A DNA stretch of 63,641 bases from DASVTR01 sp033855775 (GCA_033855775.1 JAWVFT010000022.1:1-63641), one strand, 5' to 3'. Shown: positions 43,027-52,477, numbered from the stretch's first letter. Numbers and translations: made by a program. The notes: generated by a model not told the origin, from the letters alone.

Positions 43027-43335
43027 ATGGGCGACCCGCAACTTTCATGGTATCTGGCGCTGTCTGCGATTCTGTTTACGATTGGCGTGACCGGCGTCAT
43101 CGTCAAGCGCAACGTCATCGCCATGTTCATGTGCATCGAGTTGATGCTCAACGCCGTCAACCTGACGTTCGTGGCTTTTTCCAGCTACTTCCGCGATGTG
43201 ACCGGACAACTCTTCGTCTTCATCGTGATGACGGTCGCCGCCGCCGAAGCCGCTGTCGGCCTCGGCATCATCATCGCTATCTTTCGCAATCGCGAATCGC
43301 TCGACGTTGACGACGCGAATATTTTGAAATTGTGA
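43027..43335 (+). CDS. nuoK: NADH-quinone oxidoreductase subunit K
   Basis: A 102-residue, three-helix subunit with the conserved membrane Glu residues in CIELMLNAVNL and AAEAAVGLGIIIAIFR that line the proton path. The C-terminus is SLDVDDANILKL. Complete. Confidence 0.96.
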   Translation: MGDPQLSWYLALSAILFTIGVTGVIVKRNVIAMFMCIELMLNAVNLTFVAFSSYFRDVTGQLFVFIVMTVAAAEAAVGLGIIIAIFRNRESLDVDDANILKL

Positions 43336-43345
43336 GGAGACGGTT

Positions 43346-43418
43346 ATCAGCATTTCGGTCAACGGGTCAACAAGCGCAACCGTTCGTCATCATGCGTGGC
43401 TAACCGCCGACTGCTGAT
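43346..43418. repeat. Inverted repeat between nuoK and nuoL
   Basis: ATCAGCA (43346-43352) and TGCTGAT (43412-43418) bracket the gap; GGTTA/TAACC also pairs inside. It would form a long-looped hairpin just before the nuoL start codon. Confidence 0.45.
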
Positions 43419-43429
43419 TGCTGGCAATC

Positions 43430-45808
43430 ATGCCGGAAAACAATTATCTCAGCCTGATTATCTTCGCGCCGCTTTTGGGCGCCGCCGTCAACTGGTTCGC
43501 CGGCCGGCGTCTGCGCAGCGAAGCCTTCATCGGAACGGTCGCCTGCGCGGCGGTCGGTGTCTCGACCGTCGTGGCCTTCATCATCGCTTTCAAGCCCGGC
43601 GGCGCGCTCAACACGACGGCGCCCGTGCTTGACCATCTCTGGACGTGGATTAGCGTCGGCAGATTTCGCGCAGACTTCGGCCTTGCGATGGACAGACTGA
43701 GCGGAATCTACGCTCTCTTTATCACCTTCGTCGGGCTGCTGATACACATCTTCGCCACCGGCTACATGCACGGCGACAAAGGGTTCTATCGCTTCTTCGC
43801 ATACCTGAACCTCTTCATGTTCTCGATGCTGACGCTCATTCTGGCGGACAACTTTCTGCTCATGTTCGTCGGATGGGAAGGCGTCGGCCTCTGCTCGTAC
43901 CTGCTGATTGGTTACTACACTGACCGCAAAGAATCGGGCGACGCGGCGAAGAAAGCCTTCATCGCTAACCGCATCGGCGACTGGGGCGTCGTGCTCGGCG
44001 TGCTGCTCGTCTTCTTTCTGACTTCGCAGGCCGGGAATCCTTCCATCAGCTTCTTCGACAAGCCGGGCGTGACGAGCGCGCTGACCACGATTGGAGAGAT
44101 GGCGCGCGACCCCTTCACCTTCAAGACTCTGTTCGCGGGCGGCATCACGTCAATCGCCATTCTTTTATTCATCGGCGCGACGGGCAAGAGCGCGCAGATT
44201 CCCTTGTTCGTCTGGCTGCCGGACGCGATGGCCGGGCCGACGCCCGTCTCCGCTTTGATTCACGCGGCGACGATGGTGACGGCTGGCGTCTACATGATTG
44301 TTCGTTGCAACGCCATCTACACGCGCGCCCCGACGGCCATGTTCATCATCGCCATCATCGGGGCGGCGACCGCGCTCTTTGCCGCGACCATCGGGCTGGC
44401 GCAGAACGACATCAAGAAGGTCCTGGCTTATTCGACCATCTCGCAACTCGGCTACATGATGCTGGCGTGCGGCGTCGGGGCTTTCGTCGCGGCCATCTTT
44501 CATGTCATGACGCACGCCTTCTTCAAGGCGCTACTCTTCCTCGGCTCCGGCTCCGTTATCCACGGGATGCATCACGAGCAGGACATGCGACGGATGGGCG
44601 GCTTGCGAAAATACATGAAGATTACGTTCCTGACGATGTGCGCGGGCTGGCTTGCCATCTGCGGCATCTTCCCCTTCGCCGGATTCTTCTCCAAGGACGA
44701 AATTCTCTGGAAGACCTGGAGCGCGCAAAGCAACGGCTACGGGAAAATACTGTGGGTCGTCGGCGCGTTGACGGCGGCTCTGACCGCCATCTACATGACG
44801 CGCTTGATGGTGATGACCTTCTGGGGCGACGAGCGTTTCCGCGAGGCCCACGCCGGAGGTCAAGCCGACGAAGCGCACGCCCACGCCTACGACGAAGGCG
44901 ACAAGCCGCACGACGCGCAGCTAGCCTCAACCGGCGACCGACCGCGCCATGAACCCGGCGAGAAAGTTGGCGACGCACACACCGCGCACTTCAACGACGA
45001 AGCGCATGTTCATGACGACGAGCATGTTGATGCCGCGCACGCTGACGACGAAGCGCATGTTGATGATGACGACGCTGCTCATCATGCTCATGGTCATGGC
45101 GCGCACACGCCGCACGAATCGCCTTGGGTAATGACTGTGCCGCTCATCGTGCTGGCGATTCTCTCGACCGTCGGCGGGCTGGTCGGAGTTCCCTACGCGC
45201 TTAGCTCGCTCGTCGGCGGGAAGCCGCCGAACTATTTCGAGCACGTGTTAGAGCCAATCATCGAGCACGAGCCGGAGACGGCGCAGGCGGCCACGCCCGC
45301 GCATGAAGGCACGGCGGAGCAACCGCGCCTGCTCTCGCGTGAGCCGCAACCGCACGACGGCGCATCGCCGCTCTCCGTCGGCGAAGGCTCGCGGAATGAG
45401 CCTGCGCGCGAGCGCGAGCCTGCGCCCGAAGAGGTCAGCGCCGAGCGTCTCTTCTCCGGCATCTCGCTCATCATTGCCATCATCGGCATCGGCATCGGCT
45501 GGTTCATATTCCAGAAGCGACCGCTGCTCAAGATGCCGCGCTTGTTGGAGAACAAGTATTACGTGGACGAAGCTTACGACGCGGCGTTGATAAACCCGAT
45601 AAAGGTCGGCTCGCGCGAAGGCTTGTGGAAGCTGTTTGACGTGTCCGTGATTGACGGCATCGTCAACGGTCTTGGGCGCAGCATCACGCAACTTGGCGGC
45701 GTCGTGCGTCACCTGCAAGCCGGTTTCGTCCGCAGCTACGCGGCGATAATTCTGTTCGGAGCGTTGACGCTTATCGGCTACTTCGTCTTTTACTTTGTGA
45801 TGCGCTGA
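43430..45808 (+). CDS. nuoL: NADH-quinone oxidoreductase subunit L with His/Asp-rich loop
   Basis: A 792-residue antiporter-like proton-pumping subunit, longer than E. coli NuoL (613). The core is normal: FVGWEGVGLCSYLLIG, LPDAMAGPTPVSALIHAATMVTAG, KVLAYSTISQLGYMML, and the C-terminal lateral-helix region. Two hydrophilic insertions separate late helices: residues ~472-565 are rich in His, Asp, Glu and Ala (for example EAHVHDDEHVDAAH, DDDDAAHHAHGHGAH), and ~602-672 are Glu/Pro/Arg-rich. The first could bind metal ions; that is inference. The ATG at 43430 is preferred to a TTG four codons upstream. Confidence 0.95.
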   Translation: MPENNYLSLIIFAPLLGAAVNWFAGRRLRSEAFIGTVACAAVGVSTVVAFIIAFKPGGALNTTAPVLDHLWTWISVGRFRADFGLAMDRLSGIYALFITFVGLLIHIFATGYMHGDKGFYRFFAYLNLFMFSMLTLILADNFLLMFVGWEGVGLCSYLLIGYYTDRKESGDAAKKAFIANRIGDWGVVLGVLLVFFLTSQAGNPSISFFDKPGVTSALTTIGEMARDPFTFKTLFAGGITSIAILLFIGATGKSAQIPLFVWLPDAMAGPTPVSALIHAATMVTAGVYMIVRCNAIYTRAPTAMFIIAIIGAATALFAATIGLAQNDIKKVLAYSTISQLGYMMLACGVGAFVAAIFHVMTHAFFKALLFLGSGSVIHGMHHEQDMRRMGGLRKYMKITFLTMCAGWLAICGIFPFAGFFSKDEILWKTWSAQSNGYGKILWVVGALTAALTAIYMTRLMVMTFWGDERFREAHAGGQADEAHAHAYDEGDKPHDAQLASTGDRPRHEPGEKVGDAHTAHFNDEAHVHDDEHVDAAHADDEAHVDDDDAAHHAHGHGAHTPHESPWVMTVPLIVLAILSTVGGLVGVPYALSSLVGGKPPNYFEHVLEPIIEHEPETAQAATPAHEGTAEQPRLLSREPQPHDGASPLSVGEGSRNEPAREREPAPEEVSAERLFSGISLIIAIIGIGIGWFIFQKRPLLKMPRLLENKYYVDEAYDAALINPIKVGSREGLWKLFDVSVIDGIVNGLGRSITQLGGVVRHLQAGFVRSYAAIILFGALTLIGYFVFYFVMR

Positions 45809-45830
45809 AGCCCGCGCTTCCTGTGTCTTT

Positions 45831-47387
45831 ATGCAGCAATACTTACTGACCATCTTGATTCTCTTGCCGGTCCTGGGCGCGCTCCTGATGCTCGCCTACG
45901 GGCTCGTCAACAAAGAGCGCGAGTCGTCCTTTCGCTGGATGGCCCTCGGCTTCTCTTTAGTCACGTTCGCCGTCTCGCTGTTGCTGTTGGGCGACGGCGG
46001 CGCGGCGGCGGCAGGCGGCTTTCGCTTCGTGCAGGACGCGTCCTGGATTGGAGCGATTGGGGCGCGTTATCACGTCGGCGTGGACGGCATCAGTTTGTGG
46101 CTGGTCTTGTTGACGACGCTGCTCGTGCCGATTTCCATCGCTTCGAGTTGGCGTTCGGTCGAGAAGCGCACGCTCTCTTACTACATCTTCCTGCTCGTGC
46201 TCGAAAGCGCGATGATTGGCGTCTTCGTGTCGCTCGACCTGCTGGTCTTTTATCTCTTCTTCGAAGCGTCGCTCGTCCCCATGTTTTTCCTCATCGGCAT
46301 CTGGGGCGGGCAACGGCGCATCTACGCGGCGACCAAGTTTTTCATCTACACGGCGGTCGGCAGCCTCCTGATGCTGGTCGGCATCATCGCGCTCTACTAC
46401 ATCGCGGGCTCTTTCGATTACGTTGTTATCTTGAACGCGCTACGCGACGGAACAGCGAAGCTGGCGCCGGGCAGCCGTGGCGAAGCCTTGCTCTTTCTGG
46501 CCTTCGCGTTCGCCTTCTGCATCAAGGTGCCGCTCTTTCCGTTGCACACATGGCTGCCGGACGCGCACACGGAAGCGCCGACCGCAGGCTCCGTGCTGCT
46601 CGCGGGCGTGATGCTGAAGATGGGGACGTACGGATTGCTGCGCTTTAATCTGGCGTTCTTTCCGACCGCCGCTCGCGCCTATGCTCCTTTGATTATCACG
46701 CTCGCTATCATCGGCATCATCTACGGCGCGCTGGTCGCGATGGTGCAGCCCGACGTGAAACGGCTCGTCGCCTATTCTTCGGTCAGCCACATGGGCTTCG
46801 TCGTGCTCGGGCTCTTCTCGTTCACAGAGCAAGGGATGCAGGGCGCGCTCTACCAGATGCTCAATCACGGCGTTTCGACGGGCGCGCTCTTTCTCTTCGT
46901 CGGGATGATTTACGAACGAAGGCACACGCGACAAATCAGCGACTATGGCGGGCTGGCGACTTCGATGCCGTGGTTCTCTGCCCTCTTTGTTATCGCTTCG
47001 CTGTCGTCCATCGGGCTGCCGTTTTTGAACGGCTTCGTCGGAGAGTTTCTGATACTGCTTGGAACCTGGACATCAACCGATATTGGCTTGCCCTGGTTAG
47101 CGACCGCGCTGGCGGCGACGGGCGTTATCTGGGCCGCCGTCTACATGCTCTGGATGTTGCAGCGCGTCGTCTTCGGTCGCATCACGCATCCTGAGAACGC
47201 GCGTTTGAAAGACTTGAACGCGCGCGAGACGGCGCTCTTGATTCCGCTGCTCGTCCTGATGTTGCTGATGGGCGTCTATCCGAATCTCTTTTTGAATCGT
47301 TCGCGCGCGAGCGTCGAAACGGTGCGCGCTCGCATCGTCGAATCGCGCGGCGGCGGCACAATCACGGCTGAGGCGGTCAAGCCATAG
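45831..47387 (+). CDS. nuoM: NADH-quinone oxidoreductase subunit M
   Basis: A 518-residue antiporter-like subunit. It retains the TM5 Glu (VFYLFFEASLVPMFFLIGIWGG), the TM7 Lys region (AFCIKVPLFPLHTWLPDAHTEAPTAGSVLLAG) and the KRLVAYSSVSHMGFVVLG motif. It follows nuoL by 22 bases. Complete. Confidence 0.97.
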   Translation: MQQYLLTILILLPVLGALLMLAYGLVNKERESSFRWMALGFSLVTFAVSLLLLGDGGAAAAGGFRFVQDASWIGAIGARYHVGVDGISLWLVLLTTLLVPISIASSWRSVEKRTLSYYIFLLVLESAMIGVFVSLDLLVFYLFFEASLVPMFFLIGIWGGQRRIYAATKFFIYTAVGSLLMLVGIIALYYIAGSFDYVVILNALRDGTAKLAPGSRGEALLFLAFAFAFCIKVPLFPLHTWLPDAHTEAPTAGSVLLAGVMLKMGTYGLLRFNLAFFPTAARAYAPLIITLAIIGIIYGALVAMVQPDVKRLVAYSSVSHMGFVVLGLFSFTEQGMQGALYQMLNHGVSTGALFLFVGMIYERRHTRQISDYGGLATSMPWFSALFVIASLSSIGLPFLNGFVGEFLILLGTWTSTDIGLPWLATALAATGVIWAAVYMLWMLQRVVFGRITHPENARLKDLNARETALLIPLLVLMLLMGVYPNLFLNRSRASVETVRARIVESRGGGTITAEAVKP

Positions 47388-47500
47388 CGGGCAATTATTA
47401 AAGGATGAGAAGCAAGCTCGGTTCATTTTTGAGAGACAGCGGGACGCGCTGCGGCGAGGCCGCGCGGATGACGCTTGCGATGAGCGCGAAGATGCTTGCG

Positions 47501-48067
47501 ATGAAAACGCGGCTGGCTCTCTTCCTGTCTCTGCTGTGTCTGGTCGCGCCTTCGGTGGCGCGGGCGCAGCAGCAGCAGCGGGCGGAGCAGTCGCAGCCGG
47601 TCGAGGTCAGTTTCAAGTTGAAGGGCATTGACGGCAAGACATACGACGTGGCGGAGATGCGCGGGCAGGTCTTGCTCGTCTCGTTCGGGGCGTCTTGGTG
47701 CCAGCCGTGCGCGGCGGAGTTGACGGCCCTCGAACAGTTGCGGCAGGAGTTTAAAGAGCAGCCCGTCAAGTTTCTCTGGGTCAGCATCGAGCGCGAAGAC
47801 GAAATCTCGGACGGCAAGCTGCGCAGCTTTGCCAGGTCGAAGGGCGTCGGCTTTCCCGTCCTGCGCGACCAGACAGGATTCGTCTACTCGCAGTTTTCCA
47901 GCCGCCGCCGCATCCCGCTCGTGGTTTTCGTCAATCAGGAGGGCAAGCTCGTCCTGCCGCAACACGCAGGGATGGCCGAGCCGGAACTGTATAAACGAAC
48001 GATGAGAGAGAGGCTCACGAAATTGCTGCAAGCCGAAGCCCCGACCGTTTCGCTTGGCGTCAAATGA
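47501..48067 (+). CDS. Secreted TlpA-like thioredoxin inserted in the nuo operon
   Basis: A 188-residue protein with a signal peptide (TRLALFLSLLCLVAPSVARA) and a thioredoxin-like domain: IDGKTYDVAEMRGQVLLVSF, the active-site WCQPC, IPLVVFVNQEG with the cis-Pro. It is likely a periplasmic thiol-disulfide oxidoreductase, such as those used for cytochrome maturation. The frame is open from an ATG at 47405; I chose 47501 because it gives a normal signal peptide, and 47480 is possible. It lies 15-20 bases from nuoM and nuoN and so must be co-transcribed with complex I genes. Confidence 0.85.
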   Translation: MKTRLALFLSLLCLVAPSVARAQQQQRAEQSQPVEVSFKLKGIDGKTYDVAEMRGQVLLVSFGASWCQPCAAELTALEQLRQEFKEQPVKFLWVSIEREDEISDGKLRSFARSKGVGFPVLRDQTGFVYSQFSSRRRIPLVVFVNQEGKLVLPQHAGMAEPELYKRTMRERLTKLLQAEAPTVSLGVK

Positions 48068-48085
48068 GAACGGACTGTTGAATTG

Positions 48086-49666
48086 ATGAACTATCTTTTC
48101 GCGCTGCAAACTTCTATCGTGCCGCCCGGCCCGGACGTTAACTTCGGCATCATCCTGCCGGAGTTGCTGGTCGTCCTGGCGGGCGTGCTGGTGATGCTGG
48201 TGGACGCGTTCGTGCGCCCGACGCAGCGTTGGGTGACGGGCGGCCTCTCGCTGGCCGGACTCTTCGCGGCTGCCGCCGCCAGCGTGTGGATGTGGCTCTC
48301 GTGGGGCGGCGCTCCGTCAAACGATTTCAACGGCATGATTGTCTTCGACGAACTGCGCTTGAGCTTCACTCTCATCTTTCTGCTCGTCTCGGCGCTGACG
48401 ATTCTCATCTCGATGGTCTGGGTCGAGAATGAACGATTGCCAGCCGGCGAGTTTCATTCGCTGCTCATGTTCGCCACGGTCGGCATGATGCTGATGGCTT
48501 CGGGCGGCGACCTGGTGATTATTTTTCTCGGCCTCGAAATTCTCTCCATCGCCACTTACGTGCTGGCCGGATTCCGCCGCACGGATTTGCGCTCGAATGA
48601 ATCGTCGCTCAAATATTTCATCCTCGGCTCGTTCTCTTCCGCGTTTCTGCTCTACGGCATCGCGCTGATTTACGGCGCGACCGCGACGAAAGGCGGACTC
48701 GCCGGGACGACTAACATCGCCGCCATCGCCGCTCAAATCGGCGACTCACGCTACCCGGAACTGGTCTTCGCGGGCGCGGCGATGATGCTCGTCGGCTTCG
48801 GCTTTAAGATTGCGACGGCTCCCTTTCACGTCTGGACGCCGGACGTTTACGAGGGCGCGCCGACGCCCGTCACGGCCTTCATGGCCGCAGGGCCAAAAGC
48901 CGCGGGGTTCGCCGCCTTCCTGCGCGTCTTCATCTTCGGCTTTCCCTTCTTCGCGGCCCTCAACACGATTCAAGGGCAAGTGCATTCCGCATGGCTGAGC
49001 GCGCTCGTCGTGATGGCCATCCTGACGATGACCATCGGCAACATCGCTGCGATTGTGCAGAACAACGTCAAGCGGATGCTCGCTTATTCATCCATCGCGC
49101 ACGCGGGCTACGCGCTCGTCGGCTTCGTCGCCGCGGGCGCGGCTCAGGACGCGGAGCAAAGAAGCGCCGCGCTCTCGTCGGTCGCTTTCTACATGCTGAC
49201 CTACGCCGTGATGAATCTGGGGGCCTTCGCCATCGTTACGTTGCTGGCTCGCAATAACGACCGCCGCACGGATGTCGAAGACTACAACGGCATAGGCTTT
49301 CGCGCGCCCGCGCTCGCCTTCACGCTCTCGCTCTTTATGCTGAGCCTGTTGGGCCTGCCCGCGACGGCTGGCTTCATGGGCAAGATAATGGTTTTTCGCG
49401 CGGCTTTGGACGCGAAATATTTCGGGCTGGTCGTCATCGGCGTGCTGAACACAGCCGTTTCCGCCTACTACTATCTGCGCTTAATCGTCGTCATGTTCTT
49501 CCGCGAGCGCACGACCGAATGGACTATGCCGCGCCTGCCCGCCAGCCTCGCGCTGGTGATTGTGCTGACTGTGCTCGGCGTCTTTTACCTCGGCCTCTTC
49601 CCCGGCCAAGTCCTCGACGCGTTTCAGAAAAAGCCCGCCGCCGCCGTGACGCGCGTGGCGCAGTAA
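48086..49666 (+). CDS. nuoN: NADH-quinone oxidoreductase subunit N
   Basis: A 526-residue antiporter-like subunit. Motifs: FLGLEILSIATYVLAGFRR, FKIATAPFHVWTPDVYEGAPTPVTAFMAAGPKAAGFA and KRMLAYSSIAHAGYALVGF. The ATG at 48086 is used; a TTG one codon earlier is possible. Last gene of the nuo operon; no strong terminator follows within 70 bases. Confidence 0.97.
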   Translation: MNYLFALQTSIVPPGPDVNFGIILPELLVVLAGVLVMLVDAFVRPTQRWVTGGLSLAGLFAAAAASVWMWLSWGGAPSNDFNGMIVFDELRLSFTLIFLLVSALTILISMVWVENERLPAGEFHSLLMFATVGMMLMASGGDLVIIFLGLEILSIATYVLAGFRRTDLRSNESSLKYFILGSFSSAFLLYGIALIYGATATKGGLAGTTNIAAIAAQIGDSRYPELVFAGAAMMLVGFGFKIATAPFHVWTPDVYEGAPTPVTAFMAAGPKAAGFAAFLRVFIFGFPFFAALNTIQGQVHSAWLSALVVMAILTMTIGNIAAIVQNNVKRMLAYSSIAHAGYALVGFVAAGAAQDAEQRSAALSSVAFYMLTYAVMNLGAFAIVTLLARNNDRRTDVEDYNGIGFRAPALAFTLSLFMLSLLGLPATAGFMGKIMVFRAALDAKYFGLVVIGVLNTAVSAYYYLRLIVVMFFRERTTEWTMPRLPASLALVIVLTVLGVFYLGLFPGQVLDAFQKKPAAAVTRVAQ

Positions 49667-49739
49667 GCGGCTGGCGGCTTGGCGATTTTCTTGTTCATCG
49701 GTTAATAATATCAGCGGGAGATTTCCCCCACTTGTCTTA

Positions 49740-50297
49740 ATGAACGCGGTTCAACAAACGATGCCGAGCCTTACTCCACCGCTCACGCTTGTGGCAGCGC
49801 ACGCGCGTCGCCCGACAGCCGTCGAGCGCGCGGCGGAGGTGAAAGCGACGCTCGGCGACGAGTGGCTGCCACGGCTCTACTCGACGCGCATCCTGCCGCT
49901 GCGGACGCGCTCGCATCATCTGGAGATAGCGGAGCGCGAGAACACGGTCGAAGTGCAGCACACGCTGCTCGGCGTGGAATTGAAAACCGGGCGGCGACGA
50001 CTGCTCTGCCCGGATTTTTCGACGGCCCGTTATCTGTCGGCCTTTGCGCGCATCGGTTGCCAGAACGTGGCCGTGCCTTACGACATCACGCAGATTTCGC
50101 GTCTCGCGGACGAGCTTGAATCGTCCTGGCAGCGAATGCTGTTGCTCATCAATCAGGCCGCTGACGAGCGCACGGCGTCGTTTCGCGCGCGCCTTCGAGC
50201 CTTGCTCGTCAAAAGCGTCCGCGATGAAATCAAGCAGGCCGGAGCGGGCGCAGCCGTCCCGCAGTTTAACCAGAACACGAAGCAACGACGCCCCTGA
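49740..50297 (+). CDS. Uncharacterised protein
   Basis: A 185-residue protein that I do not recognise. It has no signal peptide or membrane helix. The N-terminal ~25 residues are low in conservation signals; the middle (TLGDEWLPRLYSTRILPLRTR, VEVQHTLLGVELKTGRRRLLCPDFSTARYLSAFARIG) looks folded, with alternating beta and alpha character, and the C-terminal third is helical and charged. It precedes the glutamine amidotransferase gene by 27 bases on the same strand and is probably co-transcribed with it. Confidence 0.7.
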   Translation: MNAVQQTMPSLTPPLTLVAAHARRPTAVERAAEVKATLGDEWLPRLYSTRILPLRTRSHHLEIAERENTVEVQHTLLGVELKTGRRRLLCPDFSTARYLSAFARIGCQNVAVPYDITQISRLADELESSWQRMLLLINQAADERTASFRARLRALLVKSVRDEIKQAGAGAAVPQFNQNTKQRRP

Positions 50298-50324
50298 GCA
50301 ATTCATCAATTCTATTATTTTGGG

Positions 50325-51338
50325 ATGAACACTGAAAACATGCTACTGAACGAAACAACGCCGCTTGACGCGCCGGAACCGCTGCCCTTTCCTTTCAATC
50401 AACGGAAGTTTTGCCGTTATGAGCCGATTGAAAAAAAGATTCCCGACGCGCGCGTGCTGGTGATAGACAATCTGCTGCGCGACGAAGGCGACGTGTCGGC
50501 TCTGGCGCGCTCTGAATGGGGCGGCAGGTTGAAGCAGCATCTACAGCGCGAGCGTTATCTGTCGGGGCTGGCCTGCGAGAATATTCTGAACAACGTGCGC
50601 CGGCTCGTGCAGCATCCTGAGATACGCGTCGCGCACGTCTCGGAGACGGCGCAGGCGGTCGCTGAATTTCAGCCGCACGCCATCGTGCTCAGCGGCACGC
50701 TCAGCGATTTCGACTACTACAATCCGCAGCACCTTGAAAGCTTCGGCCTCTTCATTCGTTCGACGCAGATTCCCGTCCTCGGCATTTGCGGCGGCCACCA
50801 ACTCGTCGGCTTAAGCTTCGGAGCCAGCATCGTCACGCTCGACGATTTAGAGCAGCACGAGCGACGCGCCGACCGCGTTGTCGAATACCAGTATCGCTTC
50901 ATCAGAATCACAGACCCGGACGACCCCATCTTTCGCGGCATCAGCGAGCCGGAGTCCGGCCTCTGGCAAGATTACACGACCGAAGCCAACATCCTGCGCG
51001 TCTGGCAAAATCACGGCCTCCAACTCGACCGCGTGCCTGACCAGTTCAAGCTGCTCGCCACAGCATATCTCTGCCGCAACCAGATGATGGTCAAGCGCGC
51101 CGAAGGCCAGTTGATTTATACCGTTCAGTTTCATCTCGAAAAATCTTTTCAAGACCTCAACCGCGACCACACGAGCCGCGTCAATCCGAACAACGCGAAG
51201 GCCGACCCGAAGCGCGTCCTGCGCGAAGATGCGTCGAGCCGCACGCGTTGGGAACACCAGAACGAATCACGCGACGGGCGCATCATCTTCGAAAACTTCT
51301 TGCTCGAATCGCTCAAGCATAACGACGCGGCCAGCTAA
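50325..51338 (+). CDS. Class I glutamine amidotransferase-like protein
   Basis: A 337-residue protein with an N-terminal extension of ~110 residues before a GATase-1 domain. The nucleophile is Cys155 in LGICGGHQLVG; the partner His270 and Glu272 lie in VQFHLEKSF (usually QFHPE). So a full triad is present for releasing ammonia from glutamine. The C-terminal ~60 residues are charged and unusual. The acceptor enzyme is not fused; carboxylate-amine ligase and ATP-grasp genes within 12 kb are candidates, which is inference. Confidence 0.85.
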   Translation: MNTENMLLNETTPLDAPEPLPFPFNQRKFCRYEPIEKKIPDARVLVIDNLLRDEGDVSALARSEWGGRLKQHLQRERYLSGLACENILNNVRRLVQHPEIRVAHVSETAQAVAEFQPHAIVLSGTLSDFDYYNPQHLESFGLFIRSTQIPVLGICGGHQLVGLSFGASIVTLDDLEQHERRADRVVEYQYRFIRITDPDDPIFRGISEPESGLWQDYTTEANILRVWQNHGLQLDRVPDQFKLLATAYLCRNQMMVKRAEGQLIYTVQFHLEKSFQDLNRDHTSRVNPNNAKADPKRVLREDASSRTRWEHQNESRDGRIIFENFLLESLKHNDAAS

Positions 51339-51416
51339 CTGGCCACAGCTTCTCTCACAAGATTTAGTTATCCGGCCACGCTCTCTGGCGGGCTTGAGGC
51401 GTCGCGCGGTTCCTCA

Positions 51417-51445
51417 TTGACATTCGCCGTCAACGGGTGTTTACT
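51417..51445 (+). promoter_or_regulatory. Possible promoter of the His/Met-rich protein gene
   Basis: TTGACA (51417-51422), 17 bases, TTTACT (51440-51445; four of six). The leader would be ~175 bases. The 51339-51626 gap shows no gene. Confidence 0.45.
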
Positions 51446-51626
51446 CTGCCCTGCACAATCAAAGTGCGCCGGAGAGCGACCACGCTTTCCGACCTCGCGC
51501 GTTTGCTGAAAGGCGTCTGCCCCTTCAGTTTCATTTCGCCGTTCACTCACACGGGAGCAAGCTATATGGACTCCTGCCACAAACACTCATCTTGAAACTC
51601 TAAAGTTATTAAGAAAGGATTCAGCC

Positions 51627-52409
51627 ATGGAAGACATGCACGACATGGGCGGCCATCATGACCATCCGCCCGAAGAGCCGCCGCACAACATGATGGTCAT
51701 CGGAGAAAAGACCGTCTTTCTCTCGCACCTGCCGATGTTCATGACGCCTCACAATTTCCAGGTCATCCTCGAAGCGACCTTCAGCAGCGGCGGCAAAGAT
51801 GTCACGCCCATCTATACGAAAGACCGCCAGACGCACGCGCAGGAGAAGATGTACACGCTTGAGCCGCAAGACCGCTTCAAACTGCCGACGCTCTTTACGC
51901 CGCGCCCGCCGGAGCGCGCCACCTTCAAGGGAACGATTTTTCGCGGCCACCTTGAACGCGGAGGCGTCGTCATCGGCGGCCTCGAAGATATAGACGTGAA
52001 CGTGAAGCGAGTCGTCTACGCGCAAAAGCTCGATTCCAGCTTAATGAAGCTTGACAAGCTCGAATACCTGCTCGTCGGCAAAGGCAAGGAGCTTTTTCTC
52101 GCGCACGTTATCTCCAAGGCGCCTGACTTCGACCAACTCTTGTCCGTCAGGATTGCCAACGCTCCGTCGGACGCCGACTTGAACACAGGCGTCAGAGTCA
52201 CTTTTCAAGATCGCCAGAACACGGCCTCGCAGAGAATCAAGGAGAAGGAGAAAGTTACGGGTCAGGGCCACGTCACCGGAGCACATCAATTTCTGGAGCT
52301 ACAAATTCAAGCCGACGTGGAGCGCTACTTCGAAGAAGGCGAGCTTGGCAAGCGCGGCGGCACGATGTCGCCCACGCCCGAAGAGATAAAATCCGGCTTC
52401 GGAGAATAG
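51627..52409 (+). CDS. Uncharacterised protein with His/Met/Asp-rich N-terminus
   Basis: A 260-residue protein of unknown function. The first ~25 residues (MEDMHDMGGHHDHPPEEPPH) are rich in His, Met and Asp, like a metal-binding tail. The body (EKTVFLSHLPMFMTPHNFQVILEATF, PTLFTPRPPERATFKGTIFRGHLERGG, LEYLLVGKGKELFLAHVIS) looks beta-rich. No signal peptide is seen. AAAGGA precedes the ATG. Possible roles in metal handling are inferred only from composition. Confidence 0.7.
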   Translation: MEDMHDMGGHHDHPPEEPPHNMMVIGEKTVFLSHLPMFMTPHNFQVILEATFSSGGKDVTPIYTKDRQTHAQEKMYTLEPQDRFKLPTLFTPRPPERATFKGTIFRGHLERGGVVIGGLEDIDVNVKRVVYAQKLDSSLMKLDKLEYLLVGKGKELFLAHVISKAPDFDQLLSVRIANAPSDADLNTGVRVTFQDRQNTASQRIKEKEKVTGQGHVTGAHQFLELQIQADVERYFEEGELGKRGGTMSPTPEEIKSGFGE

Positions 52410-52477
52410 AGCGGCCAACGTTCCCTTTGCGCGTGAGCAGCGCGCCGCTCGTTTGAGGTTGATGAGCTTTAGTAGAA

